Shown here: positions 63,859-64,000 of the stretch, piece after piece
Numbering within the stretch: the stretch's first letter is position 1
How the letters are laid out: each line of letters begins with the position of its first letter
Source of the DNA: Microbacterium testaceum StLB037
GTDB lineage: Bacteria; Actinomycetota; Actinomycetes; Actinomycetales; Microbacteriaceae
Length of the DNA stretch: 64,000 nucleotides
NCBI RefSeq assembly: GCF_000202635.1
Contig: NC_015125.1
Span: forward strand, 2,976,001-3,040,000
Direction: 5' to 3'
Notes under the pieces: generated by a model
What the model saw: the letters and a program-made list of their open reading frames with translations, nothing else
The model's database searches: none
Told to the model about the DNA's origin: nothing
Position numbers and translations under genes: made by a program

Positions 63859-64000
63859 ATGGCTACGTCCGAAACCGAGCTCCTCGCCCGCGTCGGGGAG
63901 TTGAACAGCCCCGAATCACCGTTCGTGTTCCGCGCCGAGAACGGCCGGATCGTCGGCTCGTGGGATATCGCCCACATCCGATACGTCGCTCCGCTGGGCG
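63859..64000 (+). CDS. N-terminal part of an unidentified protein (runs off the window)
   Basis: The frame is open from ATG 63859 to the edge, 47 codons. It begins 'MATSETELLARVGELNSPES' and continues with 'FRAENGRIVGSWDIAHIRYV'. It shows soluble character, with no signal peptide. Too short to assign; codon use is typical of the window. Confidence 0.55.
   Translation, partial: MATSETELLARVGELNSPESPFVFRAENGRIVGSWDIAHIRYVAPLG

Overview
The window is chromosomal DNA from a high-GC actinobacterium, most likely a Microbacterium or close relative in Microbacteriaceae. The basis is composition and gene content, not a database match: very GC-rich codon use, frequent GTG starts, ATGA/GTGA/TGATG gene overlaps, many copies of the words GGATGCC and GGCATCC, a CIRCE-controlled groL without groES, an ImuA'-ImuB-DnaE2 mutasome, bacterial XPB, DUF3027, DUF3263 and DUF2332. 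Nothing in it looks like a plasmid, prophage or integrated element. There is no transposase, integrase or CRISPR array.

Layout. 1-4.1 kb: the end of an Imm33-like gene, a broken methyltransferase, small hypothetical genes, and a minus-strand cassette of three overlapping genes (anchored small protein, HTTM/SdpB-like membrane protein, phytoene-dehydrogenase-like flavoprotein). 4.1-9.2 kb: SGNH hydrolase, amylosucrase-type GH13 enzyme, a membrane protein coupled to a short GntR regulator, and a DMT transporter. 9.2-14.3 kb: nitroreductase-MsrB pair, DUF2332, DUF3263, LytR_C protein, cspA, and groL behind two CIRCE operators. 14.4-26 kb: MerR-GyrI regulator, OmpR-type two-component system, XPB helicase with its usual partner, a second cold-shock protein coupled to DUF3027, serC, a DtxR-family regulator, an M23 peptidase behind a structured leader, and a tiny transcription unit for a 32-residue peptide. 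26-37.5 kb: HNH protein, isochorismatase-like hydrolase, SOS mutasome (LexA box, imuA', imuB, dnaE2), DUF2510 protein, coaBC, NRDE protein, tRNA-Arg(CCT), DUF4436 protein.

37.7-50.4 kb holds an apparently complete phenylacetate catabolic locus in two plus-strand operons, paaJ-F-H-Z-I-K and paaA-B-C-D-E-G. A minus-strand HAD gene separates them. Each operon starts with the same TetR/PaaR-type operator. PaaK activates phenylacetate, PaaABCDE epoxidises the ring of the CoA ester, PaaG isomerises to the oxepin, PaaZ opens and oxidises it, and PaaJ/F/H complete beta-oxidation. PaaI hydrolyses dead-end thioesters. The regulator gene is not in the window. Three paa genes carry in-frame tandem copies of a REP-like palindromic repeat at a protein terminus.

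50.4-64 kb: a membrane-anchored protein, a cysteine-free HesB-like protein, a GAF-LuxR regulator divergent from a DUF485-ActP acetate symporter pair, an MGMT homologue whose acceptor Cys is Val, a 1,235-residue SF1 helicase-like protein with defective Walker A and B motifs plus a small partner, mscL, an FmdB zinc-ribbon protein, 5-formyl-THF cyclo-ligase, galU, a RimJ-like acetyltransferase, a long coiled-coil membrane protein, tRNA-Ala(CGC), and the start of one more gene.

The most interesting points are the HTTM-flavoprotein cassette, the in-frame REP-like insertions, the helicase-like pseudo-ATPase, the Cys-less MGMT homologue, the double CIRCE, the LexA-controlled mutasome with a bridging mini-ORF, and the 32-aa peptide unit.
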